Of a stretch of DNA of 64,000 bases, positions 19,886-30,165 are shown in pieces. Numbering within the stretch: position 1 is the first letter of the stretch; every line of letters begins with the position of its first letter. The notes beneath the pieces were generated by a model, which had not been told where the DNA came from, did no database searches, and worked only from the letters and a program-made list of their open reading frames with translations. The DNA is from Methylobacterium sp. J-067 (lineage in GTDB: Bacteria > Pseudomonadota > Alphaproteobacteria > Rhizobiales > Beijerinckiaceae). The stretch is from the NCBI RefSeq assembly GCF_022829465.1, contig NZ_JAKSXZ010000058.1, forward strand, positions 140,605-204,604, given 5' to 3'. A program made the position numbers and the translations under genes.

Positions 19886-21886
19886 TTACGCCAGCTCCAG
19901 TTCGCGCATCCGCTTGGCCTCTTCCCGCGAGACCGTCTCGGCGGGGATGTAGTACTCGCGGTCGTAGTTGAAGGTGTGGACGATGGCCGTGACGATCAGG
20001 GCCACGAAGGACAGGGCGGCGAGCCACCAGATGTACCAGACCATGGCGAAGCCGCAGATGAAGCTCAGCGCCGCCAGGATCGCCCCCGTCGCCGTGTTCT
20101 TGGGCATGTGGATCGGCTGGTAGCCGCCGGTCGGCCGGCTGAAGCCGCGGGCCTTCATGTCCCACCACGCGTCGGAATCGTGCACCACCGGCGTGAAGGC
20201 GAAGTTGTAGTCCGGCGGCGGCGACGAGGTCGACCATTCGAGCGTCCGGCCACCCCACGGGTCGCCCGTCAGATCGCGCAGCTCCTCGCGGCGGCGGATC
20301 GAGACCACGAACATCATGATCTGGCTGCCGATGCCGCAGGCGATGAGCACCGCGCCGAAGGCCGCGACCATGAACCAGGGCTGCAGCGACGGGTCGTCGA
20401 AATGCTGCATCCGGCGGGTCACGCCCATCAGGCCGAGCACGTAGAGCGGCATGAAGGCGACGTAGAAGCCGGTGACCCAGAAGCCCAGGGACATCTTCCC
20501 CCAGAACTCGTCCAGCTTGAAGCCGAACGCCTTCGGGAACCAGAAGGTGACGCCCGCGAACATGCCGAACAGCACGCCGCCGATGATCACGTTGTGGAAG
20601 TGGGCGATCAGGAACAGCGAGTTGTGGAGCACGAAGTCGGCCGGGGGCACGGCGAGCAGCACGCCCGTCATGCCGCCGATGACGAAGGTGACGATGAACG
20701 CCACCACCCACATCATCGGCACCTCGAACCGGATGCGGCCACGGTACATCGTGAACATCCAGTTGAAGATCTTCGCGCCCGTCGGGATCGAGATGATCAT
20801 CGTCGTGATCCCGAAGAACGAGTTCACGTCGGCGCCCGAGCCCATGGTGAAGAAGTGGTGCAGCCACACGAGGTAGGCGAGGATGGTGATGACCACCAGC
20901 GCGTAGACCATCGAGGTGTAGCCGAACAGCCGCTTGCCGCAGAAGGTCGAGGTGATCTCCGAGAACACGCCGAAGGCCGGCAGGATCAGGATGTAGACTT
21001 CCGGGTGACCCCAAATCCAGATGAGGTTGAAGTACAGCATCGAGTTGCCGCCGAGGTCGTTCGTGAAGAAGTGGAACCCCAGGTAGCGGTCGAGGGACAG
21101 GAGCACGAGAACGGCGGTGAGGATCGGGAAGGCGGCCACGATCAGGATGTTCGTGCAGAGCGACGACCACACGAAGATCGGCAGCTTCATCATGGTCAGG
21201 CCCGGCGCGCGCATCTTCACGATGGTCGCGATCAGGTTGATGCCCGAGAGCGTCGTGCCCACACCGGCGATCTGCAACGCCCAGATGTAGTAGTCGACGC
21301 CGACACCGGGGCTCATCGCCGCCCCCGACAGGGGCGGGTAGGCGAGCCAGGTGGCACGGGAGAACTCGCCGATGAAGAGCGAGACCATCACCAGCATGCC
21401 GCCGGACACGGTCATCCAGAAGCTGAAGTTGTTCAGGAACGGGAAGGCCACGTCGCGGGCGCCGATCTGCAGCGGCACGGCGAAGTTCATGAGCCCCGTG
21501 ACGAACGGCATCGCCACGAAGAAGATCATGATCATCCCGTGGGCGGTGAAGATCTGATCGTAGTGGTGGGGCGGCAGGAAGCCCTGCTGGTCGCCGAAGG
21601 CGATGGATTGCTGCGCGCGCATCATGAGCGCGTCGGCGAAGCCACGCAGCAGCATGATCAGCGCGAAGATGCAGTACATGATGCCGATCTTCTTGTGGTC
21701 GATCGACGTCACCCAATCCCGCCACAGGGGTCCCCAGAAGCGGAAATAGGTGATCGTGGCGAGCACGGCCAAGCCCACCACCGCCACGCCGGCGAAGGTG
21801 CCGATGAGGATCGGCTCGTGATACGGAATCTGGTCGAGCGTAAACCGACCGAAGATTAGCTGCTGGAGATTGACGTTATCGAACAT
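19886..21886 (-). CDS. cyoB: Cytochrome o ubiquinol oxidase subunit I
   Basis: Catalytic subunit of the proton-pumping bo3 quinol oxidase, 666 residues with about 15 membrane helices. It binds the low-spin heme, high-spin heme and CuB. The canonical segments [20 protein letters not shown] (heme ligand His), [17 protein letters not shown] (CuB His-Tyr pair) and HHFFTMG are present. It transfers electrons from quinol, not cytochrome c, since subunit II lacks a CuA site. Lies between cyoA and cyoC in the operon. Confidence 0.98.
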   Translation of the reverse strand: MFDNVNLQQLIFGRFTLDQIPYHEPILIGTFAGVAVVGLAVLATITYFRFWGPLWRDWVTSIDHKKIGIMYCIFALIMLLRGFADALMMRAQQSIAFGDQQGFLPPHHYDQIFTAHGMIMIFFVAMPFVTGLMNFAVPLQIGARDVAFPFLNNFSFWMTVSGGMLVMVSLFIGEFSRATWLAYPPLSGAAMSPGVGVDYYIWALQIAGVGTTLSGINLIATIVKMRAPGLTMMKLPIFVWSSLCTNILIVAAFPILTAVLVLLSLDRYLGFHFFTNDLGGNSMLYFNLIWIWGHPEVYILILPAFGVFSEITSTFCGKRLFGYTSMVYALVVITILAYLVWLHHFFTMGSGADVNSFFGITTMIISIPTGAKIFNWMFTMYRGRIRFEVPMMWVVAFIVTFVIGGMTGVLLAVPPADFVLHNSLFLIAHFHNVIIGGVLFGMFAGVTFWFPKAFGFKLDEFWGKMSLGFWVTGFYVAFMPLYVLGLMGVTRRMQHFDDPSLQPWFMVAAFGAVLIACGIGSQIMMFVVSIRRREELRDLTGDPWGGRTLEWSTSSPPPDYNFAFTPVVHDSDAWWDMKARGFSRPTGGYQPIHMPKNTATGAILAALSFICGFAMVWYIWWLAALSFVALIVTAIVHTFNYDREYYIPAETVSREEAKRMRELELA

Positions 21887-21992
21887 TGAATCCGACCGTT
21901 CAGAAGGTTCGAAGGCGACCGTCGCGTTGGATCTAAGATATCCTTCGCGCCGGCCCGCCTCACTGGTTCACTTCGTCACTGGCTGAGTGGCG

Positions 21993-23225
21993 TCACTGAC
22001 TGATTTGCTTGGGAGCGATCTGCCCGCCGTCGGGCGAACCGCTTCCGGTCTCAGGCTTTGCTTTATCAGGCTCGGGGGCACGCGAGTCGGGGTTGCCCAT
22101 GTCGGGGCGCGGCTTCATGCCCTCCGGCTGTGTCTGTCCATGCGGCCCGGTCCCGGAGGCCGGCCCCGTCGCGCCCGGCGCCTCGTGGCCTTCCCGGGCG
22201 AAATGGTTGTCGTATTGCAGCCGCTTGTAGTTCTCCTCGCCCTCCGGGCCGGACTGGCCGCCCCGGGCGTCGATGGCCATCATCTCCGACATGCACATCT
22301 GGCCGGGCCGCGTGCACAGGCCGACGATCTTGCCGTAGAGGCCCTCGGCATAGGACTTGTAGTAGCGGGCCGGCTCGGACTCCGTCGGCTCGGAGAGCTT
22401 CAGATAGGCGTCCTGGTTGAGGTCGGACCCCTCGGCCTTGGTCTTGGCGACCCAGGCGTCGAAGTCCTTGTCCGCCACGCCGCGGAACTTGAAGAACATG
22501 TTGGAGAAGCCGGCGCCGCTGTAATGCGCCGAGCGGCCCTCCGAATCGACGGCCTTGTTGACCACCGCGTGGAGCTTCGTCTCCATGCCGGGCATGGCGT
22601 AGATCATGCCGGCCAGCGTCGGCACGTAGAACGTGTTCATCACGTCGGTCGCGGTGATCTTGAAGGTCACCGGCCGGTCCACCGGGATAGCCAGCTCGTT
22701 GACCGTGGCGATCCCGTATTGCGGGTAGAGGAACAGCCACTTCCAATCCATGGCGATCGCCTCGACCTGCAGCGGCTCGACATTGGCCGGCAGCTCGCGC
22801 TTGGCGTCCAGGCGGGTCAGGGGCCGGAACGGATCGAGGGTGTGGGTGCCGATCCAGGTCAGGGCGCCCAGCGCGATGATGATGAGGAGCGGCGCCGTCC
22901 AGATCAACACCTCGAGCTGGGTCGAGTGGTGCCACTCAGGATCGTAGACCGCGTCCTCGTTCGTCGCCCGGAAGTGCCACGCGAAGAACAGGGTGCAGGC
23001 GATCACCGGCACGATGATGAGCAGCATCAGGCCGGTGGAGGCCAGGACGAGGTTGCGCTGCTGCTCGGCGATGAAGCCCGCCGGCTGCATCACCACGAGG
23101 TTGCAGCCGCCGAGCAGGGTCATCAGCGGCGGCAGCGCGATCAGGGGCACGCAGCGGCGCAGGAGGCTGCGCCGCCGGGTGTCGGCCAGGGTCGTCCGGT
23201 CCGGTCGAAGGGTCGAAGAACTCAC
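21993..23225 (-). CDS. cyoA: Cytochrome o ubiquinol oxidase subunit II
   Basis: Lipoprotein subunit II of the quinol oxidase, 410 residues. An Arg-rich n-region (RRRSLLRR) and lipobox LLGGC give a lipid-modified C41, followed by two membrane helices and a cupredoxin domain without CuA ligands. No ATG begins this frame; I choose the GTG at 23225, while a TTG at 23294 is an alternative. The last roughly 65 residues form an unusual Pro/Gly/Lys-rich tail (starting near EGHEAPGATGPASGTG), longer than typical CyoA and probably exposed in the periplasm. First of the four cyo genes, 108 bases after the MFS gene. Confidence 0.9.
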   Translation of the reverse strand: MSSSTLRPDRTTLADTRRRSLLRRCVPLIALPPLMTLLGGCNLVVMQPAGFIAEQQRNLVLASTGLMLLIIVPVIACTLFFAWHFRATNEDAVYDPEWHHSTQLEVLIWTAPLLIIIALGALTWIGTHTLDPFRPLTRLDAKRELPANVEPLQVEAIAMDWKWLFLYPQYGIATVNELAIPVDRPVTFKITATDVMNTFYVPTLAGMIYAMPGMETKLHAVVNKAVDSEGRSAHYSGAGFSNMFFKFRGVADKDFDAWVAKTKAEGSDLNQDAYLKLSEPTESEPARYYKSYAEGLYGKIVGLCTRPGQMCMSEMMAIDARGGQSGPEGEENYKRLQYDNHFAREGHEAPGATGPASGTGPHGQTQPEGMKPRPDMGNPDSRAPEPDKAKPETGSGSPDGGQIAPKQISQ

Positions 23226-23333
23226 TGCTCTCGTCTCGTCATCCCGTGCCGCAGGCGCGGCATCGCCGGCCGGCGGACCCGGCCCCTCACACAATTTGGC
23301 GGCACGGCCGCACCCGGAAGGCGCGGCCGGGTC

Positions 23334-24677
23334 TCACATTTGGCGCAACTCGGACCGGTCGATGAACAGCGCGGCCAGGGAGCAGACCGCGCCGGAGAGC
23401 AGGTACACGCCGACGACGGCGAGGCCGAACTGCTCCGACAGGTAGAGGGCGACCAGCGGGGCGAAGCCCGCGCCGAACAGCCACGCGAAATCCGAAGTCA
23501 GCGCCGCGCCGGTGTAGCGGTAGCGCTTGCCGAGGCGGGCGGTGACCGCGCCGGAGGATTGCCCGTAGGCGAGGCCCAGCAGCATGAAGCCGGTGGTCAC
23601 ATAGATGGTCTGGCCGATGGCGCTCTCGCCGAACAGCAGCGGCGCGAGGATCGAGCCGAAGGCGAACAGGGCGATCAGCCCGGCGCTCATGATGAGGGCG
23701 GAGCGACGGCCGATCTGGTCGGCGATCAGCCCGGAGGCAGCGACGGCGCCCGCGCAGATGATCGCCCCGGAGAACTGCACCATCAGGAACTCGCCCGGCG
23801 ACCGGTCGGTGTTGTTGAGGGTGAGCCACGCGATCGGGAAGATCGTCACGAGGTGGAACAGGGCGAAGGCGGCCAGCGGCACGAAGGCGCCGAGCAGCAC
23901 GTCCTTCAGGTGGTGGCGGAACAGGTCCAGCACCGGCACCGGCTGCAGCCGGTCACTGTCCATCATGCGGGCGAACTCGTCCGTCGCCACGAGGCGCAGG
24001 CGGGCGAACAGCGCCACGACGTTGATGGTGAAGGCGCAGTAGAACGGGAAGCGCCAGCCCCAGTCGATGAAGTCCTCCGCCGAGAGGTTCACCAGGAAGA
24101 ACGAGAACAGGGCGCTGGCCACCATGAAGCCGATCGGCGCGCCGAGCTGGGGGATCATGGCGTACCAGCCGCGCCGCTCCTTAGGGGCGTTGAGGGCCAG
24201 CAGCGAGGCGAGGCCGTCCCAGGCGCCGCCGAGCGCGAGACCCTGCATCACCCGCAGGGCCGCCAGCAGGTAGACCGAGGAAATGCCGATCGAGTCGTAG
24301 CGGGGCAGGAAGCTGATCGCGGCGGTGGAGCCGCCGAGGAGGAAGAGGGCGGTGGTGAGCTTCACGCCGCGTCCGTGCCGCCGGTCGATCGCCATGAACA
24401 GGGCGGTGCCGAAGGGGCGGGCGACGAAGGCCAGGGCGAAGATGCCGAAGGCGTAGAGCGTGCCGGTATGGGCGTTCACGAAGGGGAAGAACACCTTCGG
24501 GAACACCAGCACGCAGGCGATGCCGAACACGAAGAAGTCGAAATACTCGGAGGCGCGCCCGATGACGACGCCCATGGCGATTTCGCTGGGCGCGACCCGG
24601 TGGTCGCCCATGGCGCGCTGTGCGTCGCGCTCGAGACCGCTGCTCGAAGTCGAAGAGATGGATGTGTTCGCGCTCAT
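23334..24677 (-). CDS. MFS transporter (metabolite:H+ symporter type)
   Basis: Twelve-helix major facilitator, 447 residues, resembling the metabolite:H+ symporter branch (SEYFDFFVFGIACVLVFPKVFF early; ARPFGTALFMAIDRRHGRGVK after helix 2; LRVMQGLALGGAWDGLAS in helix 4). I place the start at ATG 24677. It is the first gene of the run MFS-cyoA-cyoB-cyoC-cyoD-SURF1 on one strand with about 100-base gaps before cyoA and cyoB. MFS genes of this kind commonly accompany cyo operons in Rhizobiales; the transported solute is unknown. Confidence 0.9.
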   Translation of the reverse strand: MSANTSISSTSSSGLERDAQRAMGDHRVAPSEIAMGVVIGRASEYFDFFVFGIACVLVFPKVFFPFVNAHTGTLYAFGIFALAFVARPFGTALFMAIDRRHGRGVKLTTALFLLGGSTAAISFLPRYDSIGISSVYLLAALRVMQGLALGGAWDGLASLLALNAPKERRGWYAMIPQLGAPIGFMVASALFSFFLVNLSAEDFIDWGWRFPFYCAFTINVVALFARLRLVATDEFARMMDSDRLQPVPVLDLFRHHLKDVLLGAFVPLAAFALFHLVTIFPIAWLTLNNTDRSPGEFLMVQFSGAIICAGAVAASGLIADQIGRRSALIMSAGLIALFAFGSILAPLLFGESAIGQTIYVTTGFMLLGLAYGQSSGAVTARLGKRYRYTGAALTSDFAWLFGAGFAPLVALYLSEQFGLAVVGVYLLSGAVCSLAALFIDRSELRQM

Positions 24678-24828
24678 TCGCCGGCTGTCCGCCCCCGTCG
24701 CCCGTTGCGATTCCGACCGGGCTTGCGTCTTGCTGCATGTCCGCCCGCACTGCAACCTTCATTGCAAGCATAGCGGCTCCGCTTGGACCTCACCCCCTGG
24801 GGAGGCTGCCTCGCGCGCGACAATGTGC

Positions 24829-26988
24829 TCAGCCCGGCACGGGCCCGCCGGATCCGGCCAAGCTTTTGTCGGCAGTCGCGTTTCTGTTCGGTGCTTCCGT
24901 CCGTGTCACCCGCAGTGCAACCTGCCGCGGGTCCGCCCTGTTGCGGCGCAGCACGTGGTCCGCCCCCTCCGATGCGAAGTGCGGGTTGTAGAAGGGATCG
25001 CCCGCGGCGATGGCCTCCTTCCAGCGCGCCTTGAACGCGGCGGTGTTCTCGGGGTGCTTCAGCAGCGCCTCGGCGGCGTTGCGCGTGGCGGATTCGTAGT
25101 GCCGGATCACCACGTCGCCGTCGTAGAGCACCCGGTATCCGCGCGCGCCGATCCGCAGGCACAGGTCGGTGTCGTTGAAGCCGATGTCGAGGGTCTCGTC
25201 GAAGCCGCCCACCTCCGCGAAGACCTCGCGCCGCGTCATCAGGCAGGCCCCCGTGACGGCGGAGACGTCGCGGGTGGAGGTGAGGGCGGCGTTGGGGCCC
25301 GCGTTGCGCACCCGGTCGAGATAGGCCGGGACCAGCTTTAGGGCATGCTCGGCCGGCCCGCTGAAGCCGACGATGACGCCGGCATGCTGCACGAGGTCGT
25401 TGCCGTAGACGAGCATCGGCCCGACGGCGCCGACATCCCGCCGCCCGGCAAGGGACCGCAGCCGCCCGAGCCAGCCGTCAGAGACGATCTCGACGTCGTT
25501 GTTGAGGAACAGCACGAAGGGGGCCTGCGCCCCATGGGCCCGCACGGCCTCGTTGTTCATGCGCGAGAAGTTGAACCGGCCCCGGTAGGGGTGGAGGCGC
25601 GCCCGCCCCTCGGCCTCCAGCCGCGCGAGATAGCGCCGCGTCGCCGGATCGTCCGACTCGTGATCGACGATCACGAGGTCGTACTCGGCCCTCGGGGTGT
25701 GCCGCTCGATCGACTCGACGGTCGTCTTGAGGAAGGCCAGGGCATTCTTGGTCGGGACGACGATGAGCGTCCGGCCCGGCACGTCGGGCCAGATCACCCG
25801 GTAGGTGTTGAAGGTGTGGCCCGGCACCACCGCGCAGCCGGGATGGACCCGCGCGAGGGATCGCGCCAGCGCTTGGCAGGTGTTGGCCGTGACCTGGTCC
25901 GCCTTGCCGTGGCCGGTGCTCGTGCGGTGCGTCCGCCAGCGGTAGAGGAACAGCGGCATATGCGCGACCGCCCGGGCCCGCTCCAGCGCGCGCAGGACGA
26001 AATCCACGTCCTGCGAGACCGGCAGGCTCTCGTCGAAGCCGCCGGCCGCGTGGACGAGGGCCTTCCGGCAAGCCACGAAGTGCACGAAGTAGGGGTGGCA
26101 GAGGTAATAATCGAAGGAGAGGGCGGGGCGGCCTGAGAATTCGAGGAAATGGTCGATGTTCTCGTCGGTCACGACCTCGTCGCTGTAGGCGAGATCGACC
26201 TCCTCCCGCAGGAAGGCCATCGCCATCGCATGGAGGGCCGAGGGCTCCAGCACGTCGTCGTGGTCCATGAAGGCGACGATGTCATGCGAGGCCGCCGCGA
26301 CGCCGGCATTCGTGGCCTTGGCGATCCCACCGTTCGTGGCGGTCCTGACGATCGTGATGCGGGGATCGGCCGCCGCGTGGCGGGCGAGGATCGCGGCCGT
26401 GTCCGGCGCCGTGGAGCAATCGTCGACGCAGACCAGTTCCCAGCGCCCGTACCACTGGGCGGTGACGCTGGCGATGGCCTGTTCGAGCCACGTGGTCGGC
26501 GTGTTGTAGACCGGCATGATCACGCTGATGGCGGGGGCGTCGGCCCGGCCGTGGCGGCGCATGAACCGCGCCGCCGTCGCCGCCGGCACGGATCTCAGGC
26601 GGTCGCGGAAGCGGACGAAGTTCGGGTTGACGTCGATCCGCACGGGGCTTCCGAGGATCGGCCGGCCCGTCGCCGCGTCGCGGATCTCCACCGTGTCCCC
26701 GGCCGCGAAGGCGATCCCGGCCGGCAGGTCGAGGCGGAAGCCGGTGAGGAGCTTGCCGTGCCCCGCCTTGGCGACGTCGTCGCGGGCGATGTCTGTGGCA
26801 CCGCGCGCCACCACGGCGCCGTGATGGAGGATCTCGATCCCGATGGCCCGGTCACGGTCGGCGGTGTCGAGGGCCCAGCCCTTCACGAAGGTCTCGCAGG
26901 CGATGTCGACATGGCCGACCACGCCCGGCGGGGGCTTGGCGGTCCCGAGCAGCCTGCGCAGCCATCGCTTCAGCGGCCTCGTGACCAT
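24829..26988 (-). CDS. Tandem-domain family 2 glycosyltransferase (downstream)
   Basis: Large polysaccharide glycosyltransferase, 719 residues, with two GT-A (GT2) domains. The first begins AISVIMPVYNTPTTWLEQAI with VCVDDCS and MDHDDVL (DxD-type). The second begins LIVVPTKNALAFLKTTVES with VIVDHESDD, LFLNNDVEIV and FNDTDLCLR. Residues 25-130 form an extra N-terminal beta-rich domain (VKGWALDTADRDRAIGIEIL) that may bind glycan. No signal peptide or membrane helix is apparent, so it probably acts at the cytoplasmic face. It ends the three-gene surface-polysaccharide operon. Sugar donor and acceptor are unknown. Confidence 0.9.
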   Translation of the reverse strand: MVTRPLKRWLRRLLGTAKPPPGVVGHVDIACETFVKGWALDTADRDRAIGIEILHHGAVVARGATDIARDDVAKAGHGKLLTGFRLDLPAGIAFAAGDTVEIRDAATGRPILGSPVRIDVNPNFVRFRDRLRSVPAATAARFMRRHGRADAPAISVIMPVYNTPTTWLEQAIASVTAQWYGRWELVCVDDCSTAPDTAAILARHAAADPRITIVRTATNGGIAKATNAGVAAASHDIVAFMDHDDVLEPSALHAMAMAFLREEVDLAYSDEVVTDENIDHFLEFSGRPALSFDYYLCHPYFVHFVACRKALVHAAGGFDESLPVSQDVDFVLRALERARAVAHMPLFLYRWRTHRTSTGHGKADQVTANTCQALARSLARVHPGCAVVPGHTFNTYRVIWPDVPGRTLIVVPTKNALAFLKTTVESIERHTPRAEYDLVIVDHESDDPATRRYLARLEAEGRARLHPYRGRFNFSRMNNEAVRAHGAQAPFVLFLNNDVEIVSDGWLGRLRSLAGRRDVGAVGPMLVYGNDLVQHAGVIVGFSGPAEHALKLVPAYLDRVRNAGPNAALTSTRDVSAVTGACLMTRREVFAEVGGFDETLDIGFNDTDLCLRIGARGYRVLYDGDVVIRHYESATRNAAEALLKHPENTAAFKARWKEAIAAGDPFYNPHFASEGADHVLRRNRADPRQVALRVTRTEAPNRNATADKSLAGSGGPVPG

Positions 26989-27016
26989 CCTGCGCTCTTC
27001 GGTTGGGGTCGCGGCA

Positions 27017-29122
27017 TCACACCCGGTAATGGGCCGAGTTCCGGGACAGGTTGACGTTGTAATAGGGATCGGCGCGCAGCTGCGCGCCCCAGCGGCCGAG
27101 CATCACCCGTGTCTCGGCCTCAAACCGCGCCTTCTTCTCGGGGGTGTCCTCGGGGCCGCGGCTCTTCGATTCGTGGTGGATCAGCTTGGCGAAGGGCGTC
27201 CAGACGATCCGGTAGCCGGCCTCGCGGATCCGCAGGCAGAGATCGACGTCGTTGAAGGCGACCTTGAGCGCCTGCGCGTCGAACCCCCCGACCTCCGCAA
27301 ACACCGTGGCGCGCAGCGCGAGGCAGGCGCCCGTCACCGCCGAGACCTCGTGGGCCAGCACCATGCGCGCGAAATAGCCGGGATCGGCATCCGGCATGGC
27401 GAGATGGCTGTGGCCGGCGACGCCGTCGATGCCGAGTACGATGCCCCCGTGCTGGATCGTCCGGTCGGGGTAGAGCAGCTTGGCGCCCACCGCCCCGATC
27501 TTCGGCCGCGCCGCCTGCCGCACCATCTCGGTGAGCCAGCCCGGCTCGATCACCTCGATGTCGTTGTTAAGGAACAGCAGGACCGGGCCGGTCGCCGCCG
27601 CCGCGCCCCGGTTCGACAGGTCGGAGAAGTTGAACGGGCCGGGCACGGGCACCACCCGCACCCGGGGCTCGGCCGAGAGGCCCGCGAACAGGGCCGCCGT
27701 GGCGGGTTCGCAGCTGTCGTTGTCGACGATCACCACCTCGATGTCCGGGTAGTCGGTGGCGCCGAGCAGCCCGTCGAGGGTCACCGCCAGCAGGTCCGCC
27801 CGGTCGCGGGTCGGGATGATCACCGAGACCTTCGGCGGGGGCGAGGGCAGGGGGTGGACGAGGCGGTTGAACCCCTCCGGCCCGCGCTCGGCGCGGGCGC
27901 CGAGGGGGGCGGCCGCCTCCTCCAGGGCGCGCAGCCGCGCCGCCTCGCTTCTGGCCAGCGCCCGGTCGGAGAAGGTGCCGGAGCCCCCCGCCGCGCGCCA
28001 ATGGTAGAGCACCCGCGGCACGTGGCGGATGCGCGCCGGGTCGAGCCCCGCCGTCAGGCGCAGGAGCAAGTCGTGGTCCTGGCTGCCCTCGAAGCCGGGG
28101 CGCAGGCCCCCCGTCGCCCGCAGGGCGTCGGTGCGCATCGCCGTGAGGTGGTTGATGTAGTTCTGGCCGTAGAGCAGTTCCCGGTCGAAATCCGCCTTGA
28201 AATGCGGCTCGAACCGGCGCCCCCGCCCGTCGATCTTGTCTTCGTCGCTGTAGACGAGGACGAGGCCGGGATCCTCGCGGGCCGCGCGGACGACTTCGTA
28301 GAGGGCGTCGGCGGCGAGGACGTCGTCGTGGTCCATGAAGGCGCACCACGCGCCGCCGGCCATGGCCAGCGCGTCGTTGGTGGCCCGCGCGATGTGGCCG
28401 TTCTCCCCCCGCCGATGGACGCGGATGCGCGGATCGGCGGCGGCGGCGCGGGCGAGGAGGCGCGCGACCGCCGGATCGGTCGAGGCGTCGTCGACGGCGC
28501 AGAGCTCCCAATGGGGGTAGATCTGCGCGCGCAGGGAGGCGAGGGCGGCCCGCAGCACCTTGGGGGCGGGGTTGTGGACCGGCATCAGCACCGACACGAG
28601 GGGCGGCTCGCGCCATGTGGCGATCTCGGCGGCGAGGGCGGCCCATTCCGGCCCGCGCCGCCGATGGGCCGCGATCCAGCGGGGATAGCCGGTCTCCCGG
28701 CGGCCGTTCAGGGCGCGCTCCATCAGGCCCCGGGCGCGGACCTTCTTGCCGAGGAGGCGCCATTTCAGCGCCGTGAGCGAGAGGCCGGGGGCCCGCCGGA
28801 GGGCGCGCAGCATCAGGAACGGCCGGGCGAGGCGGCGCAGGCGCGCATCCCGCAGGGAGGCGGGCATCCGGCCGAGACGGGTGCTGATCCTCAGTTCCAC
28901 CGCCTCCGGCGGCACCCGCCCGGTCCAGAGGTAGGCGCCGCCGCCGAGGGATTCCTCGTGCAGCAGCGTGCCGGGACGCCCGTGCGGGCCGATGAAGGCC
29001 AGGGCGAAGCCCACCGCCTCGGCGGCCGGATCGTCCGCGAAGCGCAGGTCGACCCAGCGGCCACGCAGGGACGCGACCGGCAGGCGCAGGCCGTCCGGCC
29101 CCTCGGCGAGGGCCATCCTCAC
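27017..29122 (-). CDS. Tandem-domain family 2 glycosyltransferase (upstream)
   Basis: Paralog of the neighbouring enzyme, 701 residues, again with two GT2 domains. The first shows VSVLMPVHNPAPKVL, CAVDDASTD and FMDHDDVL; the second shows VSVIIPTRDRADLLAVTLDG, VIVDNDS, LFLNNDIEVI and FNDVDLCLRI. The N-terminal 150 residues are a basic, less conserved domain. The GTG at 29122 overlaps the preceding stop by 4 bases (GTGA); an ATG at 29116 is an alternative. It probably extends a capsular or exopolysaccharide chain with the other GT2; tandem domains often alternate two sugars, which is inference here. Confidence 0.9.
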   Translation of the reverse strand: MRMALAEGPDGLRLPVASLRGRWVDLRFADDPAAEAVGFALAFIGPHGRPGTLLHEESLGGGAYLWTGRVPPEAVELRISTRLGRMPASLRDARLRRLARPFLMLRALRRAPGLSLTALKWRLLGKKVRARGLMERALNGRRETGYPRWIAAHRRRGPEWAALAAEIATWREPPLVSVLMPVHNPAPKVLRAALASLRAQIYPHWELCAVDDASTDPAVARLLARAAAADPRIRVHRRGENGHIARATNDALAMAGGAWCAFMDHDDVLAADALYEVVRAAREDPGLVLVYSDEDKIDGRGRRFEPHFKADFDRELLYGQNYINHLTAMRTDALRATGGLRPGFEGSQDHDLLLRLTAGLDPARIRHVPRVLYHWRAAGGSGTFSDRALARSEAARLRALEEAAAPLGARAERGPEGFNRLVHPLPSPPPKVSVIIPTRDRADLLAVTLDGLLGATDYPDIEVVIVDNDSCEPATAALFAGLSAEPRVRVVPVPGPFNFSDLSNRGAAAATGPVLLFLNNDIEVIEPGWLTEMVRQAARPKIGAVGAKLLYPDRTIQHGGIVLGIDGVAGHSHLAMPDADPGYFARMVLAHEVSAVTGACLALRATVFAEVGGFDAQALKVAFNDVDLCLRIREAGYRIVWTPFAKLIHHESKSRGPEDTPEKKARFEAETRVMLGRWGAQLRADPYYNVNLSRNSAHYRV

Positions 29123-30165
29123 GCCTTCCAGATCTTGTCGACCGTGTCCTTCACCGCATCGGTGAGGGCGACGTCATAGACCAGCATCTCGTGCACCGCC
29201 TTCACCGAGCGGAGCCGTTCCGCGAGGGCGACGGTCTCGGCCGGCAGGGGGGTGGCGGCGGGGACGGGGATGTCCAGGCCCAGCCGGTCGATGAGGGTCG
29301 AGGCGAAGGCCTCGAACCGCTCCCGGTGGCCGACGATGCCCACGCGAGCGATCACCTCGATGGCGGCGATCGAGTGGCCGGGGAACAGCCGGTCCTCCGG
29401 CATGCGGGTGGCGAGCTGGCGGATCAGCGGGTTGTAGAGCAGCCGGTAGGCCGGCTCGGGCAGCATGCGGAAGTAGCGCTTCAGGCTGCGCAGGTCGGTC
29501 AGGTCGTAATCCGCCGAGAACAGCGCGGCCTCCGCGAGGGGGCCAAGGCGCCAGCGCCGGGACGGGTCCGCCCCCTCGGCCGCCCGGCTGCGCAGCCACA
29601 GCATCCGCATCGCCATCTCGACATAGGGATCCTGGACCAGGATGCTGGTGAGCATCATGTCCGGCATCATGAAATGCTCGTAGCGGGGTACGATCAGCGC
29701 CCCGGACAGGAACAGCGAGGGCATGATCTGGCTGCCGAGAATGCTGGTCAGCACCTCGTCGGTCAGCCGGTGCAGGCCGAAATGGCTGTGCCGGAAGAAC
29801 GGGAACAGGGCCGTCTGGAACGTGGTCTCGGGCTCGATCCCGGTGTTGATGAGCAGGAAGCGCTGCTGCACCATCCCCTCGTCGGGCAGGCGGCGGTAGA
29901 CCCGGACGTTGGTGTCGGAATCGTAGAGTTCGAGGTCGGCCATCCCCGTGATGCCGGGCACCTCCTCCTCGGTGAGGCGGAAGGTACACTGGCCGGTGGA
30001 GTGCCAGCCGAACTGCTTGAAGTTCTCGTCCACCAGGGCGGCGGGCACGTCCGCGATGCGCCGCCCCCCGGCCGAGACGGCGACCCGGCTGACGGCGAGG
30101 GGATTGTCCGGCACGATCCAGCCCTGGATCAGGTTGCCCGTATCGCAATCGATGTGGAAGCGCAT
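29119..30165 (-). CDS. Conserved hypothetical protein in glycosyltransferase operon
   Basis: Protein of 348 residues, function not recognised. The N-terminal about 95 residues form a beta-rich domain (GNLIQGWIVPDNPLAVSRVA, ADLELYDSDTNVRVYRR) that looks like the accessory domain found at the start of the neighbouring glycosyltransferase. The rest is helical and contains LINTGIEPETTFQ and FFRHSHFGLHRLTDEVL, reminiscent of sulfotransferase or other surface-sugar-modifying proteins, but no catalytic motif is certain. First gene of the three-gene operon; its stop overlaps the next start. The ATG at 30165 is chosen where the domain begins. Confidence 0.75.
   Translation of the reverse strand: MRFHIDCDTGNLIQGWIVPDNPLAVSRVAVSAGGRRIADVPAALVDENFKQFGWHSTGQCTFRLTEEEVPGITGMADLELYDSDTNVRVYRRLPDEGMVQQRFLLINTGIEPETTFQTALFPFFRHSHFGLHRLTDEVLTSILGSQIMPSLFLSGALIVPRYEHFMMPDMMLTSILVQDPYVEMAMRMLWLRSRAAEGADPSRRWRLGPLAEAALFSADYDLTDLRSLKRYFRMLPEPAYRLLYNPLIRQLATRMPEDRLFPGHSIAAIEVIARVGIVGHRERFEAFASTLIDRLGLDIPVPAATPLPAETVALAERLRSVKAVHEMLVYDVALTDAVKDTVDKIWKA

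Noticed and set aside
21987..24773. 928-codon frame on the plus strand
   Set aside because: Antisense to cyoA and the MFS gene, which have strong family matches.
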